Shown here: one piece after another, positions 10,339-22,571 of the stretch
Layout: each line of letters begins with the position of its first letter
Numbering within the stretch: the stretch's first letter is position 1
NCBI RefSeq assembly: GCF_029867415.1
Contig: NC_081181.1
Span: 69,846,144 to 69,910,143 of the forward strand
Reading direction: 5' to 3'
DNA length: 64,000 bases
Source: Vicia villosa
Taxonomy: Eukaryota > Streptophyta > Magnoliopsida > Fabales > Fabaceae
Translations under genes and position numbers: made by a program
The notes under the pieces: generated by a model
Told to the model about the DNA's origin: nothing
Seen by the model: only the letters and a program-made list of their open reading frames with translations
The model's database searches: none

Positions 10339-12263
10339 TGTAACACCCCATAATTTCAGTTTATTAATTTAATTTGGATTTAAATTAAATAATTGGAATT
10401 TTAGTATTTTATTTGGATTTAATTGGAAAATGATGGAGTAAGAGCTATTGGGCTTATGGTGTGATGTTAGTAAAAGGGGGGTGCTAATTGGTTAGGCCTT
10501 TTACTAAGTTATGATATTTTATTTTATTTTATTTTTCATAAAATAAGAAAAGGAACCATTTGGGGAGAAAGGAAGAACACGTGAAAAAGGCAAGAGAAGA
10601 GAAAGAGGCAAGAACGTTAAACCGGAAGGAGAGCATTCAAGAGATTCATCGAGATAAGGGGGGACTCTTCCTTTTAGTATCTCTTATGTGGTCTTAGGTA
10701 ATAGGTAGATTGATGTATGGTTTGATTCAATTAGATATTGGGATTGTTAGGTTAGGGTGTTATGATTTGGATTGAATTGATGAAAATTGTGTGAACTATT
10801 TGGTTAATAATGGGTTTAAATGATGTTTTGTGGTGTATAATTGAATGTCTGATGATTATATGCCTGTATATGATGTCTGGGGTCGATTTTGGGTGAAAAG
10901 GATGTGAAATCGCAGGGTCTGTCGCAGACTTGAGAATTGCTGAAATCGTAGGTCCGCTGAGCGGAGGGGGTCCGCTGAGCGGAGGGGGTCCGCTGAGCGG
11001 AGGTCCCAACGTAGTTCGCTTCTGTTTGACGTTGCTAGAGGTCTGCTAAGCGGAGGTCTGAAGGATTCGCTTCTGCCTTGCGTCGCTGAGCGAACCTTGC
11101 TGTATGTGAATTTTTCTAAAACTTTAAAATGACGTATCTTTTGATCCGTGAATCATTTCTTAGTGCCGTTTTGGGCGTTGTGCAAGTAATTGAATTTTTT
11201 ATATGATGGATGATGAATATGGGCAGTGGCCGAATTTATTTCTTAAAAACTCGATTTAATTACTTGATGAGAATTGAACATTGAGTGCATATTAGATAGG
11301 TGTGACAATGTGTTTGATGTGATGATGAATTGGTTGTGATTGTTATTATGATTGTGATGAATGCATGACTATTTGAATGATGTTGAAAACATGTACATAA
11401 TTATTGGTGATGTGGTGTTGAGATGAGTTGTTCATCGTGATTCGGTGATGTTTATAAGTATGTTATGTGTGTTTCATTCATTCATATGCATTTGATGATG
11501 GATCCCGTTGATGAGTGGATCGTTGGTGGATAATTCCCATTGTGCGGAGATTAGTAAGCAGTCATCGTGTGCCCATGGGGGTGTGAGCGATGAGGATAGT
11601 CGTGTGCCCATGTGGGGTGTGAGCGACATTGAAGAGCAGTATCGTAGAGAGAAGTCCTGTGAATGTGATTCACGAATTTTGGTACCACATGCATAGTGTC
11701 AGTTGTGTCATATGCATTTTGTCATAACATGATTGTATGGGTTTCTGTATTTTGTGTTGTAATCTATTATTGTGTGAATTGATGAATAATAGATGTGAAT
11801 CTGAATATGTATAATTGGGTGAACGGTATATTATGATGCTTGTTGCTTATGAATTGCATAATATTTACTAATTGAGAATGAGACTCACCCTACATGTTGT
11901 CATTTTCAGATTGAGGAGTAGCGGCATTAGTGCTCGGTGAGGATGACTCGTAGAGTTTATCCGTTTATGTTGGGTCGTGTCGATCATGCTCTGATCTTGT
12001 AACACTGGGGGACGATAGTTATAGAGATTTATGAGAATTCTCTATTTTAATTGGTGTTGGATTATATTTCCATTTGATTATGTTGATGATGTTTCTTATT
12101 CCGCTGTGATAAACATAATTGTGTTTTTGTTAAATCGTTTCCTAATGAAGCATGACTTGACCATGATTGGTTTATTTATTTTAAATAATTGTGGCACCCT
12201 TGTGTATATGTTTTACTCTGATATATTTATTTAATTTGCCGCGGAGTTTAGAAGGGTGTTACA
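10339..12263 (+). repeat. 5' LTR of a Tekay-type chromovirus
   Basis: 1,925 bp from TGTAACACCC to GGGTGTTACA, a perfect 10-bp terminal inverted repeat. A tRNA-iMet primer site follows at once, and the first ~150 bp reappear at 17163. It carries three tandem TCCGCTGAGCGGA near-palindromes (10953-10965, 10971-10983, 10989-11001). The frames inside are not genes. Confidence 0.9.
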
Positions 12264-12267
12264 ATAG

Positions 12268-12279
12268 TGGTATCAGAGC
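12268..12279 (+). other. Primer binding site (tRNA-iMet)
   Basis: TGGTATCAGAGC four bases after the LTR end; complementary to the 3' end of initiator methionine tRNA, the usual primer for chromoviruses. Confidence 0.9.
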
Positions 12280-12399
12280 ATAGTCGGTCGTTGTGACCAG
12301 AGTCTTAGTGTCAGTCTTTCCCTTTGTATGCGACGAGTGTGAGTTATCACTGTCGATACTTTTGGTTCTAATGGAATTGTTTTGTGGATTAGCAGAACA

Positions 12400-15300
12400 A
12401 TGGCTGGAAGAGGTGGAAGAAACGATGATGTTATCACTGAGGCTTTGGGCATGATTGCTGGTGTGCTGGGAGGGAATGCAAATGGAGCTGTGATTGGTGC
12501 TGACAGACAGCTGAACAGTTTTCAGAGGAACAATCCTCCGTTGTTCAAGGGTACGCATGATCCTGAAGGTGCTCAGAAGTGGCTTAAGGAGATCGAGAGG
12601 ATTTTCAGAGTCATCGATTGTGCTGAGAACCTGAAAGTGAGGTATGGTACTCACATGTTGTCCGAAGAGGCTGATGACTGGTGGATGGCTACTAGGGCTG
12701 AATTGGATGCTGATGGTGTAGCTATTTCTTGTCCGAAGAAGGTAGTTCGTTAAATAATTTTTAAAACAGATTTTTAAATAATAAAATTTCATTTGCGATT
12801 TATTCACCCCCTCTAGTGTGTTGGGAGGGAATGCAAATGTTGCTGTGATTGGTGCTGACAGACAGCTGAACAGTTTTCAGAGGAACAATCCTCCGTTGTT
12901 CAAGGGTACGCATGATCCTGAAGGTGCTCAGAAGTGGCTTAAGGAGACCGAGAGGATTTTTAGAGTCATCGATTATGCTGAGAACCTGAAAGTGAGGTAT
13001 GGTACTCACATGTTGTCCGAAGAGGCTGATGACTGGTGGATGGCTACTAGGGCTGAACTGGATGCTGATGGTGTAGCTATTTCTTGGGTTGTGTTTGAGA
13101 GAGAGTTTCTGAGGAGGTATTTTCCTGAAGACGTTCGAGGCAGGAAAGAAATCGAATTTCTGGAGCTGACTCAGGGTAACATGACGGTACCAGAGTATGC
13201 TTCGAAATTTGTTGAGTTGGCGAAGTACTACGTTCACTACAACAATGATGAAGCTAGTGATTTCTCAAAGTGCATCAAGTTTGAGAATGGTCTTCGTGAT
13301 GAGATCAAGCAAGGAATCAGGTACCAGAGAATTCGGCGATTTGTTGATTTAGTGGACTGTAGTAGGATCTTCGAAGAGGATAACCTTAAGCTGAAGTCAT
13401 CTCACTCTCCCGAGTTGGTTGACAAGAAAGGTAAAAAGCCTATGGATAAAGGTAAGCCATATGGTAGAGGGAATCCTAGAGCTGGGAATTGGAAGAGGCC
13501 TAGTGGGGGAGATTCTGGTGCTCCCGTTAGGTGCTACAACTGTGGTGAGACTGGGCATAGAAGAAATGAGTGCAAGAGTGGAAAGAAGAAATGCTTCAAG
13601 TGTGGTAAGGCGGGTCATCTTGCGTCTGATTGTAGGATGAATATCGTGACTTGCTACAATTGCGGCAAAGAGGGTCACATCAGTCCACACTGCACTAAAC
13701 CGAAGAAGGATCAGACTGGTTGGAAGGTCTTTGCTTTGTCTGGGTCAGAGACTACTCCGGAAGATCGTCTGAATAAAGGTACGTGTTTTATCCATGACAC
13801 ACCTTTAGTTGCCATTATTGATACTGGAGCGACTCATTCGTTCATTTCATTGGATTGTGCTAAACGATTGGGATTAGAAATATCTGTTATTCATGGAAGT
13901 ATGGTTATTGACACTCCTACGTCGGGTTCAGTAACTACTTCTTCTACTTGTTTGAACTGTCCTATTGACATATTTGGTAGAAAGTTTGGAATGGACTTAG
14001 TGTGCCTTCCTCTTGAACAACTTGACGTCATTTTGGGGATGAACTGGTTACAATTTAATCGAGTTCATATCAATTGTTTTACGAAGACGATTATCTTTCC
14101 TGAAGAGGTTAGTGTTGAGGATTTGACTATGTCAGTCAAACAGGTGAATTTGGTTGTCAATGATGGAGTGGTGGTATTTATGTTGTGCTCTTCAATGGAA
14201 GTGAAAGGGGGCGATAATACTGGTGAACTACGAGTAGTGAATGAGTATCCGGAAGTATTTCTAGAAGATGTTAGTGAGTTGCCACCTGAAAGAGAAGTGG
14301 AGTTCGCTATAGAATTGATTCCTAGAACTAGTCCTGTGTCGATGGCACCGTATCGCATGTCGACATCGGAATTGGCTGAACTGAGGAAACAATTAGAGGA
14401 ATTGTTGGAAAAGAAGTTTATTCGTCCTAGTGTGTCACCGTGGGGTGCACCGGTACTGTTGGTTAAGAAGAAAGAAGGTTCAATGAGGCTATGTGTTGAT
14501 TATAGACAACTGAACAAGGTGACAATCAAGAATCGATACCCTTTGCCAAGGATTGATGATTTGATGGATCAGTTGGTTGGAGCTTGTGTGTTTAGCAAGA
14601 TTGATCTGAGGTCTGGATATCACCAAATTCGTGTGAAGGCAGAAGATATTCAGAAGACGGCATTCTGAACGAGGTATGGACATTATGAATATTCTGTTAT
14701 GCCATTTGGTGTTACTAATGCACCTGATGTTTTCATGGAGTATATGAACAAGATATTTCACCCGTATCTTGACAAGTTCGTGGTAGTGTTCATGGATGAC
14801 ATTCTAGTTTACTCGAAAAGTGATGAAGAACATGCAGAGCATTTGAGAGTGGTATTGGAGCTATTGAAGGAGAAGAAGCTGTATGCGAAATTGTCTAAAT
14901 GTGAATTCTGGTTGAAGGAAGTAAGTTTTCTTGGCCATGTAATTACGAAGAATGGTATCGCGGTGGATCCTATGAAAGTAGAAGCAGTATCTCAGTGAGA
15001 GACGCCGAAGAATGCTTCAGAGATTCGTAGTTTTCTTGGTCTGGCAGGTTACTATAGAAAGTTCATTGAGGGATTTTCGAAGTTTGCATTACCAATGACT
15101 AAGTTAACAAGAAAAGAACAAGTATTTGTAAGGGATTCAGAATGTGAAAAAGGTTTTCAAGAATTGAAGAAGAGATTGACAAGTGCTCTGATCTTAATTT
15201 TGCCTAATCCTGCGAAGTCTTTCAATGTGTACTGTGATGCTTCACTGATGGGTTTAGGTGGTGTGTTGATGCAAGATAAGCAGGTAGTAGCTTACGCTTC

Positions 15301-17120
15301 AAGACAGTTGAAAATTCATGAAAGGAATTATTCGACTCATGATTAGGAATTGGCGGCTGTGGTGTTTGTGTTGAAACTGTGGAGACATTATCTTTGTGGT
15401 TCTCGATTTGAGGTATTCAGCGATCATAAGAGTCTGAAGTATCTCTTCGATCAGAAGGAACTTAATATGAGGCAGAGGAGATGGTTAGAATTTTTGAAAG
15501 ATTATGATTTCGGTTTGAATTACCATCCTGGTAAAGCAAATGTTGTTGCTGATGCATTGAGTAGGAAGTCATTGCATATGTCTATGCTAATGGTGCGAGA
15601 ATTGGATTTAATTGAACAATTCCTAGATTTGAGTGTGGTATGCCAAAGTACTTCTAATAGTGTTAAGTTGGGGATGTTGAAGTTGACTAATAGTATCCTT
15701 GAGGAAATTAGAAACGGACAGAAATCTGACGTTAGCTTGGTGGATAAGTTGACATTGATTAACCAAGGTCAAGGAGGTGAATTCTGAATTGACGAGAATG
15801 GTGTTATAAGATTTAGAGACCGAGTGTGTGTACCCGATGTTGCTGAGATCAAAAAGAGTATTCTGGAAGAAGGACACCGAAGTGATTGAGTATTCATCCT
15901 GGTGCTACCAAGATGTATCATGATTTGAAGAAGTTGTTTTGTTGGCCTGGAATGAAGAAGGAAATTGCTGAGTTTGTTTATGCTTGTTTAATTTGTCAGA
16001 AGTCGTAAATTGAGCATCAGAAACCGTCTGGATTGATGGAACCGTTGTTTATTCCGGATTGAAACTGGGATGGACTTTCTATGGACTTTGTATCTGGTTT
16101 ACCTAGAACGAGCAAGAATTGTGATTCTATCTGGGTTATTGTGGACAGGTTGACGAAATCTGCTCACTTTATTCCAATAAGAATAGATTATCCGATGGAG
16201 AAGTTAACTCAGTTGTATGTTGAGAAGATAGTGAGTTTGCATGGTGTTCCGGCTAGTATTGTGTCAGATAGAGACCCGAGGTTTACTTCTAAGTTCTGGA
16301 CAGGATTACAATAAGTCTTAGGTACTATGTTGAGGTTGAGTTCTCATTATCATCCGCATACAGATGGTCAGACGAAGAGAACGATTCAATCGTTAGAGGA
16401 TTTTTTGCGAGCATGTGTATTGGAAAAATGTGGTGCTTGGGATAGTTATTTACCCTTGATTGAGTTTACCTACAACAATAGTACCATTCGAGTATTGGTA
16501 TGGCTTCGTTTGAAGCATTGTATGGTAGGAGATGTAGAACGCCGTTGTGTTGGTACGAATCTGGAGAAAATGCGGTGGTTGGACCGGAGATTGTGCAACA
16601 AACTACCGAAAAGATCAAAATGATTCAGGAGAAAATGAGAGCTTTTTAGAGTCGTCAGAAGAGTTACCATGACAAAAGAATGAAGGATATTGAATTTAAG
16701 GAGGGAGATCATGTATTCATGCGAGTCACTCCGATGACTGGCGTTGGAAGAGCCTTGAAGTCGAAGAAGTTAACTCTGCATTTCATTGGTCCATTTCAGA
16801 TTACTAAGAAGATTGGGAAGGTTGCTTACCAAATTGCTTTACCGCCTGCACTTGCTAATTTGCATGATGTGTTCCATGTATCTCAGTTGAGGAAATACAT
16901 TGCGGATCCGTCTCATGAGATTCAGGTAGATGATATACAGGTGCGAGATAATCTGACTGTAGAGACACTACCTATGAGGATTGAGGATCGTAAAGTGAAG
17001 CAGTTGCGAGGTAAAGAAATAGCAACGATGAAAGTGGTTTGGGGAGGACCAGCCGGTGGAAATGTTACATGGGAGTTAGAGAGCCAGATGAAGGACTCTT
17101 ACCCGGAACTTTTCGTCTAA
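12400..17120 (+). pseudogene. Decayed gag-pol polyprotein of the Tekay element
   Basis: Order: Gag core; three CCHC zinc knuckles (13532-13693: [42 protein letters not shown]); aspartic protease (DTGATHSF at 13820); reverse transcriptase with FMDD at 14789-14800; RNase H ([13 protein letters not shown], about 15230); integrase (about 15880-16500, with [12 protein letters not shown]); C-terminal chromodomain (about 16968-17117) ending YPELF. The chromodomain and iMet primer place it in the Tekay/Del lineage. It is inactive: stops at 14666, 14996, 15344, 15785, 16006 and 16312, more between 15880 and 16060, and frame changes near 15880 and 16480. The start at 12400 (ATGGCTGGAAGAGG) is the first ATG of the Gag frame. 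Gag is additionally broken by a duplication at 12461-13086. Confidence 0.9.
12461..13086 (+). repeat. 271-bp direct duplication of gag flanking an 84-bp insert
   Basis: Bases 12461-12731 and 12816-13086 are the same Gag segment with about eight differences. Between them lie 84 unrelated bases (12732-12815) ending TTTATTCACCCCCTCTA, which resembles the tail of a copia LTR. The first copy ends in a stop within the insert; the second copy reads on into the rest of gag-pol. Confidence 0.9.
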
Positions 17121-17150
17121 GGTATGTTTTCGAGGACGAAAACTCTTTTA

Positions 17151-17162
17151 GTGGGGGAGAGT
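17151..17162 (+). other. Polypurine tract of the Tekay element
   Basis: GTGGGGGAGAGT immediately before the 3' LTR start TGTAACACC. Confidence 0.85.
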
Positions 17163-19390
17163 TGTAACACCCCATAATTTCAGTTTATTAATTTAATTTG
17201 GATTTAAATTAAATAATTGGAATTTTAGTATTTTATTTGGATTTAATTGGAAAATGATGGAGTAAGAGCTATTGGGCTTATGGTTTGATGTTAGTAAAAG
17301 GGGGGGGGGTGCTAATTGGTTAGTGTAGCGGGGAAATTCTGAGGTCTAAGCCATAGGATTGACCCGACTCATTATTTCGTTTGAAATCGCCACCGCGCTT
17401 TATTGTTTCCAAAGGAAAAGGGAAAAGAACGAAAAACCCAAAGTTGTTTTTAAAACAAAAAGAGAACTCAGGTTCGGGTGTTGATTATACAAGGGGAAGG
17501 TTTTAAGCACCCCTCATATCTGTGGTATTCCACATGAACCTTTTTGAAAATCTATGTCGTGTGTGCTAAAAAAGGAGTTTGTTTTATTTTTTAAAATAAG
17601 CTCGGCAAGACGTTAAGCCTTGTGCCTACATACCTCCTCGGTGCAATGGAGAAGTCAGAGCTAATGTAGTTCCGCTTAAAAGGGAAAACATTTTAAAAAC
17701 GAATAAACAATTTATCGTCGTCGGAGAGAAATACTCAGCCATTGATCTTGAGCATGAGAACAAACGAGTTCTTTGCATCGCAAATGAAAGAAGGGCTCCA
17801 ACTCGGATAAAATCAACGAGTATGCCACTAGCTCTCTCACGTGGAAAAGATCTCATTATATCAATCAATTTCAAAATCGTGGGGTATAACCACTCGTTTC
17901 AACAAATAATCGTGTCTAAACTTTTGAAGAAAAGCCACTAAGGGCAAAAGATATTTTAAAGTAAAAGGTTTTAAAAAGAGATTTTACAAACATAAGAAGG
18001 TTTTTGAAAAAGGGAGAAGATTTTGAAAATCTAAGAAGTGGGAGGAGATGAAGAGGCTATCCTATTGCGTAAAATAAAAGCTAAGGAAAAGAACGGTCTG
18101 ACCAAAATAAGAAGGCAACACTTGACATTGTGATTCAAGGTAGATTTCCCATCCTTTGGACTTATCAATACCAAACCAAAACATTACCACTTGGGGATCC
18201 AGATGAAATTATTATCTTAGCACCACTTTGCATTAAGCACATTAAAATTCTGACGAAAATCAGGCAGAGTAACGGCTGTTTTCAGGTAAAATCCTTATCT
18301 CAATGCCTTGGACTTAACCATCAAGGACTTTCAAGGAAATACCTGCATACACAAACAGACAATAATCCAATGTCAGACATACAGAATAACAGCATAGTAA
18401 CAACAGAATAAGGGTCCAGAGGCACTAAGTCCATAAATCCGAATCTCCAAAATACTCGGGATAGTAACCAATAGTCCGAAAGATAGCCTTAAACATTTTT
18501 AGATTTTTGTTATTTATTAGTGTTTTAGCATAAAAGTAAAGTATGGTCCAAGTGGACAAAGAGAAAATAGCGGAAACATAAACATAGTGTCCAAGTGGAC
18601 AAAGAGAAAATAGCGGAAATGTAAATATGATGAAATGATAAAGCATAAAGCAAAATATAAAGAGCAATATAATAAATTGCGGAAATTAAAGTCAATTGCT
18701 AAATGTTAAAGATAACCATCTTGAAACTTGTCAAGTATGTTATCAAAGTTAGTAAGAAAGATCGATGGTGAATGAAGGATGTTCTCGGATTTAAATTCAA
18801 TGGACATTTATCAGAAGCTTGATAAAATCATAGCGACTACACGATAAACCTCCATAAATCTTAAATCAACCGCATACAATTCTCTTCCATATTTGATCTT
18901 TTTTCGATTCGGGACACGAAATATTGCGCTATGTTAAGCAGATCGCCAAGTGATTTATGTAGAAATCACCCTACAACGAGGCCGGTCAAAACTATATGTG
19001 CTAATGCATGCGAGAGAAGCGATATGTATATCACTCTCCGAAAGCAATACCGCACGAAAAGAAAAATAGGGAGTGATCTAGTCTTTACCAAGAATCCATA
19101 AGAATCCTCAAGGTATTAAGACTTTCATCGATCAAAAGAAAAAGAAATAAAAGATGGAACCACATTAAAAGCTCCTTTCATCCATAATTTCAATCACTTA
19201 ATTTTGCGGATTTGGATTCTCATCCTATCGACGCCCTAAGTCCATTGATATTAGAGAGAAATTAGGCCTCTAATTTGTGATTCAAAGAAAATATCAAAAG
19301 AATAGAGTAGAAGAAGAATTAGAACCAAAAAGAAGTCAAAAATAGCAAAAACAAGCATTCTGCCTCACTGGAAAACGATTTACCTCTGTA

Positions 19391-20197
19391 GGAAATCGAT
19401 TTCCTGCCTGCAGAATTCAGATTTGGCGCAAAAAAACAGAGTGGAAATCGATTTCCCTCTGTAGGAAATCGATTTCCTGCGCACAGTTTTCAAAAAAACA
19501 GCATTATGAACCATAAAACTTGATTTAGACAAACATACAAATACCTTATGATCACATATCCATTGGAGCAAGAATTTTCCACCAAATCACCATCAAATAG
19601 GACCAATATAGCATCAAAGATGCATTGAACACAAGCAACAAAGATCTACATCTTAGAGTTTAGGAATTTACCAATTCTTGAAACAAATTGTTGGAGTAAC
19701 TTCAAGAACAAGCACAAAGTGTGTAGATCCTTCAAAATTGGAGATGAACAAACAAATAAAAGAGAGAAATGTAGGAGGTTTAGTTCAAAACCAGTAAGAT
19801 TCAATGTGAATCTCACTAATTCTATGAGAATGAACTTTGGGTGAGGGTTTTGGAAAGGGTGAGAAATGAATTTGCAAGCAATTTTTTGGCTCTCCAAGCT
19901 TGAGAAATGAGAGAGTAGAGACCTCTATTTATAGGATGAGAGCAAGTGTAGTGGAAATATGGTCATTTGCTCTTGGTTAATTAACTTGTGTTTAATTGGT
20001 ACTTAAATGGTATTAAATGGTAAAAATGGTAAAATGAGGTTTAAGTGGGTTTAATGAAGGGATTAATTTTGGTGAGGTGGAAAAATGGCAAAGTGATCAA
20101 ATAAAAAGGTGCCAAAATGATGTCAAGCTTCCCTCCTTATATTTTTTTGAATTTTGCGCACAGGAAATCGATTTCCCATAGGGGTAAATCGATTTCC
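19391..20197. repeat. GGAAATCGATTTCC palindrome copies in the solo LTR
   Basis: Perfect 14-bp palindromes at 19391-19404, 19443-19456, 19464-19477 and 20163-20176; one-mismatch copy at 20184-20197 and a weaker one at 19370-19383. The same motif recurs at 53.8 kb in a different LTR. Confidence 0.9.
19926..19933 (-). promoter_or_regulatory. TATA box of the solo LTR
   Basis: TATAAATA on the minus strand about 525 bp from the LTR start, followed by a leader-like GAGGTCTCTACTCTC; supports minus-strand orientation. Confidence 0.55.
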
Positions 20198-20816
20198 ACC
20201 TTCAAATTTCCAAAAAAATGTTTTCTTGCACTGTTTTGATTTTTGCCCGATCTTTTACCTGTAAAATATAAACAAAAGAGACAAAACACATATTTTTTGA
20301 TTTTGGTTAGTATGAACAAATAAAAAGCTAAAAGTGTTTGATGATTCCCCTCAGAGACAATCACAGTATCAAAGATAGAGCCTCACAATGGTGCTTTTGA
20401 TTAATGATTAATATGCAATTGATGTATGATTTTAGGGTCAAAAATTGGGGTATGACAGTTAGGCCTTTTACTAAGTTGTGATATTTTATTTTATTTTATT
20501 TTTCATAAAACAAGAAAAGGAACCATTTGGGGAGAAAGGAAGAACACGTGAAAAGGGCAAGAGAAGAGAAAGAGGCAAGAACGTGAAACCGGAAGGAGAG
20601 CATTCAAGAGATTCATCGAGGTAAGCGGGGACTCTTCCTTTTAGTATCTCTTATGTGGTCTTAGGTAATAGGTAGATTGATGTATGGTTTGATTCAATTA
20701 GATATTGGGATTGTTAGGTTAAGGTGTTATGATTTGGATTGAATTGATGAAAATTGTGTGAACTATTTGGTTAATAATGGGTTTAAATGATGTTTTGTGG
20801 TGTATAATTGAATGTA

Positions 20817-21813
20817 TGTGTTTACGGTGATTTCCGGTAAACAACCGCTAGTCCTCCAAACTATAATAAATATGATTTGGTTACTCGCAGGATCGACTAG
20901 ATTGATCCTAGGACACATAGTCAATTAGATTGTTATCAATATTCTTTAGAACCATGTTCATGATTCGTTGTCTTCGACAAATGTTATTCGATTGAAAACA
21001 TACACTTTTAGTGATGACTTGATTATATGTGATTATGACTTTAAAATGTAAACAACGCAGATAACGTAACATGCAATTCTGTTTAAATGTAAAGAATCTT
21101 AAAACATAAAACTGTTAAAGATCTTGAAAGTAAATAACATGAAAGTAAATAACATGAAAGTAAATAACATGAAAGTAAATAACATGAAAGTAAATAACAT
21201 GAAAGTAAAGATACAGTAATGTAAATGACAAGAAGTAAATAGAATGCAAGAATTTAAAGATATTCGAAAACGAACAGCAATAAAAGATAATACTCATGTA
21301 TTAAGATGGTGGTGTCATACGTACATTTTCTCAGCGAACTCGTTCTCGTTAACGCTTGATACTTGAGTAAATATGTGAGTGATTTGTACAAAATGAACAC
21401 CCGGAATTCTATCATAAAAAACTCCTATTTATACTAGTTTCGACCATAACGGCCCTACGCTAATCCGCTGCCACGTTTCTCATAAGAACTTCCAGCGATG
21501 ACATCTGTGAATAAGCAGTTACGCAACTATCTTCGAATTTCAAATCTTCCCGCCTGAGTCCATCTTCGACGCGTGGCAGTATGTTAATAAACACTTACTA
21601 ACAAACACGCTAAATAATAATACTTAAGCAAATTTATAAATTTTGTCTAAGTCTTCGAGGATATGTCCTTCCAATAGCTTTCAGTAGCCATCACCTTCAT
21701 AAAAAACTTAGACGTTTCTTGCTATCGAAACATGGCCATCAGTAGCCATTTTATATTTCTCAGAGATGGTCATCAGTAACCACCTTGCCTTCGATCATAC
21801 ACTCCTTCGAAGC
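20817..21813 (-). repeat. LTR of another retrotransposon, cut by the assembly gap
   Basis: It begins TGTGTTTACGGTGATTTCC at the point where the Tekay 3' LTR stops, within a GTTTAC...GGTAAAC inverted repeat. A minus-strand TATAAATA lies at 21433-21426, so the LTR probably reads leftward and 20817 is its 3' edge. The rest is lost in the gap. The lineage is not determined. Confidence 0.55.
21125..21209. repeat. Six tandem 15-bp units
   Basis: GAAAGTAAATAACAT repeated nearly perfectly; the minus-strand frame with repeated FHVIY is only this repeat. Confidence 0.95.
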
Positions 21814-21913
21814 NNNNNNNNNNNNNNNNNNNNNNNNNNNNNNNNNNNNNNNNNNNNNNNNNNNNNNNNNNNNNNNNNNNNNNNNNNNNNNNNNNNNNNN
21901 NNNNNNNNNNNNN
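21814..21913. other. Assembly gap (100 N)
   Basis: Exactly 100 N, the usual placeholder for a gap of unknown size. Features on either side may not be truly adjacent. Confidence 0.99.
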
Positions 21914-22571
21914 CTTTGACGGGAGACTTAGTACCTATTAGATGAGAAGTCCTTCCAGTTATGTATTCAAGGACTAGTGTGAACTAAAGGTTAGTGTTCA
22001 CTATTATCCTCACATAATTCAGGAAGTTTGGCAATGGTATCTGGTGAAGCATACTGATTCTGTTAAATATCTTGATGAGAGCTGGATATTTACAAAATCT
22101 TTATGAAGAGAAGAAGTATGTGATGAAGAAAAAAGATCTACATGAAAATACATCATCACTACTATTAAAGACACCAGAGAGATAAGGCTCAGACTTATCT
22201 CCTGAAGATTGATTTATGGTTATAGAATTAAAGTTTCTTCTACTCCAAGTTGCAGAGTGTGGCAATCTGAATCTTGTGTAGCAAGCAAACTAAGGATTCT
22301 GAATTTGGAAACTGTGGCAAATTCCAAATGTAGGGTGCTTCAAGGACGAACATCAAAGATGTCCTAAATTTGTATATCTTAGGGGGGGTAAGAGAGTATG
22401 AAGATCAACAAGGACAATGTTATTTTGCTTCTAATCAAATGGAAAGTCTCTCAAAGACTAATCTTTAAGCCAGAAGAACAATGTCATTCAAGATGTCAGA
22501 ACATAACTCAAGACATGTTTTATCCTTGAAAACCAGCAAGGATCATTCTTTGTATTATCATCTAAAAACAT
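21914..22571. other. Unclassified sequence right of the gap
   Basis: Probably part of a retrotransposon leader or tail: a purine-rich CTTAGGGGGGGTAAGAGAG lies at about 22379, but no LTR start follows it. No open frame of note. Confidence 0.4.

Larger units (their letters stand above)
17324..20457 (-). repeat. Complete Tat/Ogre-type solo LTR, inserted in the Tekay LTR
   Basis: 3,134 bp, read on the minus strand from TGTCATACCCC to CCCCGCTACA, flanked by the 5-bp duplication GTTAG. Minus-strand order fits an Ogre/Tat LTR: U3, TATA box at 19933-19926, then a U5 part with the CCTTCCCC hairpin and the string before GTGGCGAC (complement near 17385). No internal region or second LTR is present, so it is a solo LTR produced by LTR-LTR recombination. 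It contains several GGAAATCGATTTCC palindromes. Confidence 0.85.
17163..20816 (+). repeat. 3' LTR of the Tekay element, interrupted and incomplete
   Basis: Two pieces match the start of the 5' LTR: 17163-17323 and 20463-20816. The 17324-20457 solo LTR interrupts them, with GTTAG duplicated at 17319-17323 and 20458-20462. At 20817 the match to the 5' LTR stops where another LTR begins, so the distal ~1.4 kb of this LTR is missing from the window. Confidence 0.85.

Noticed and set aside
12259..13237. Two minus-strand frames with repeated [20 protein letters not shown] sequence
   Set aside because: Antisense of the duplicated gag segment.
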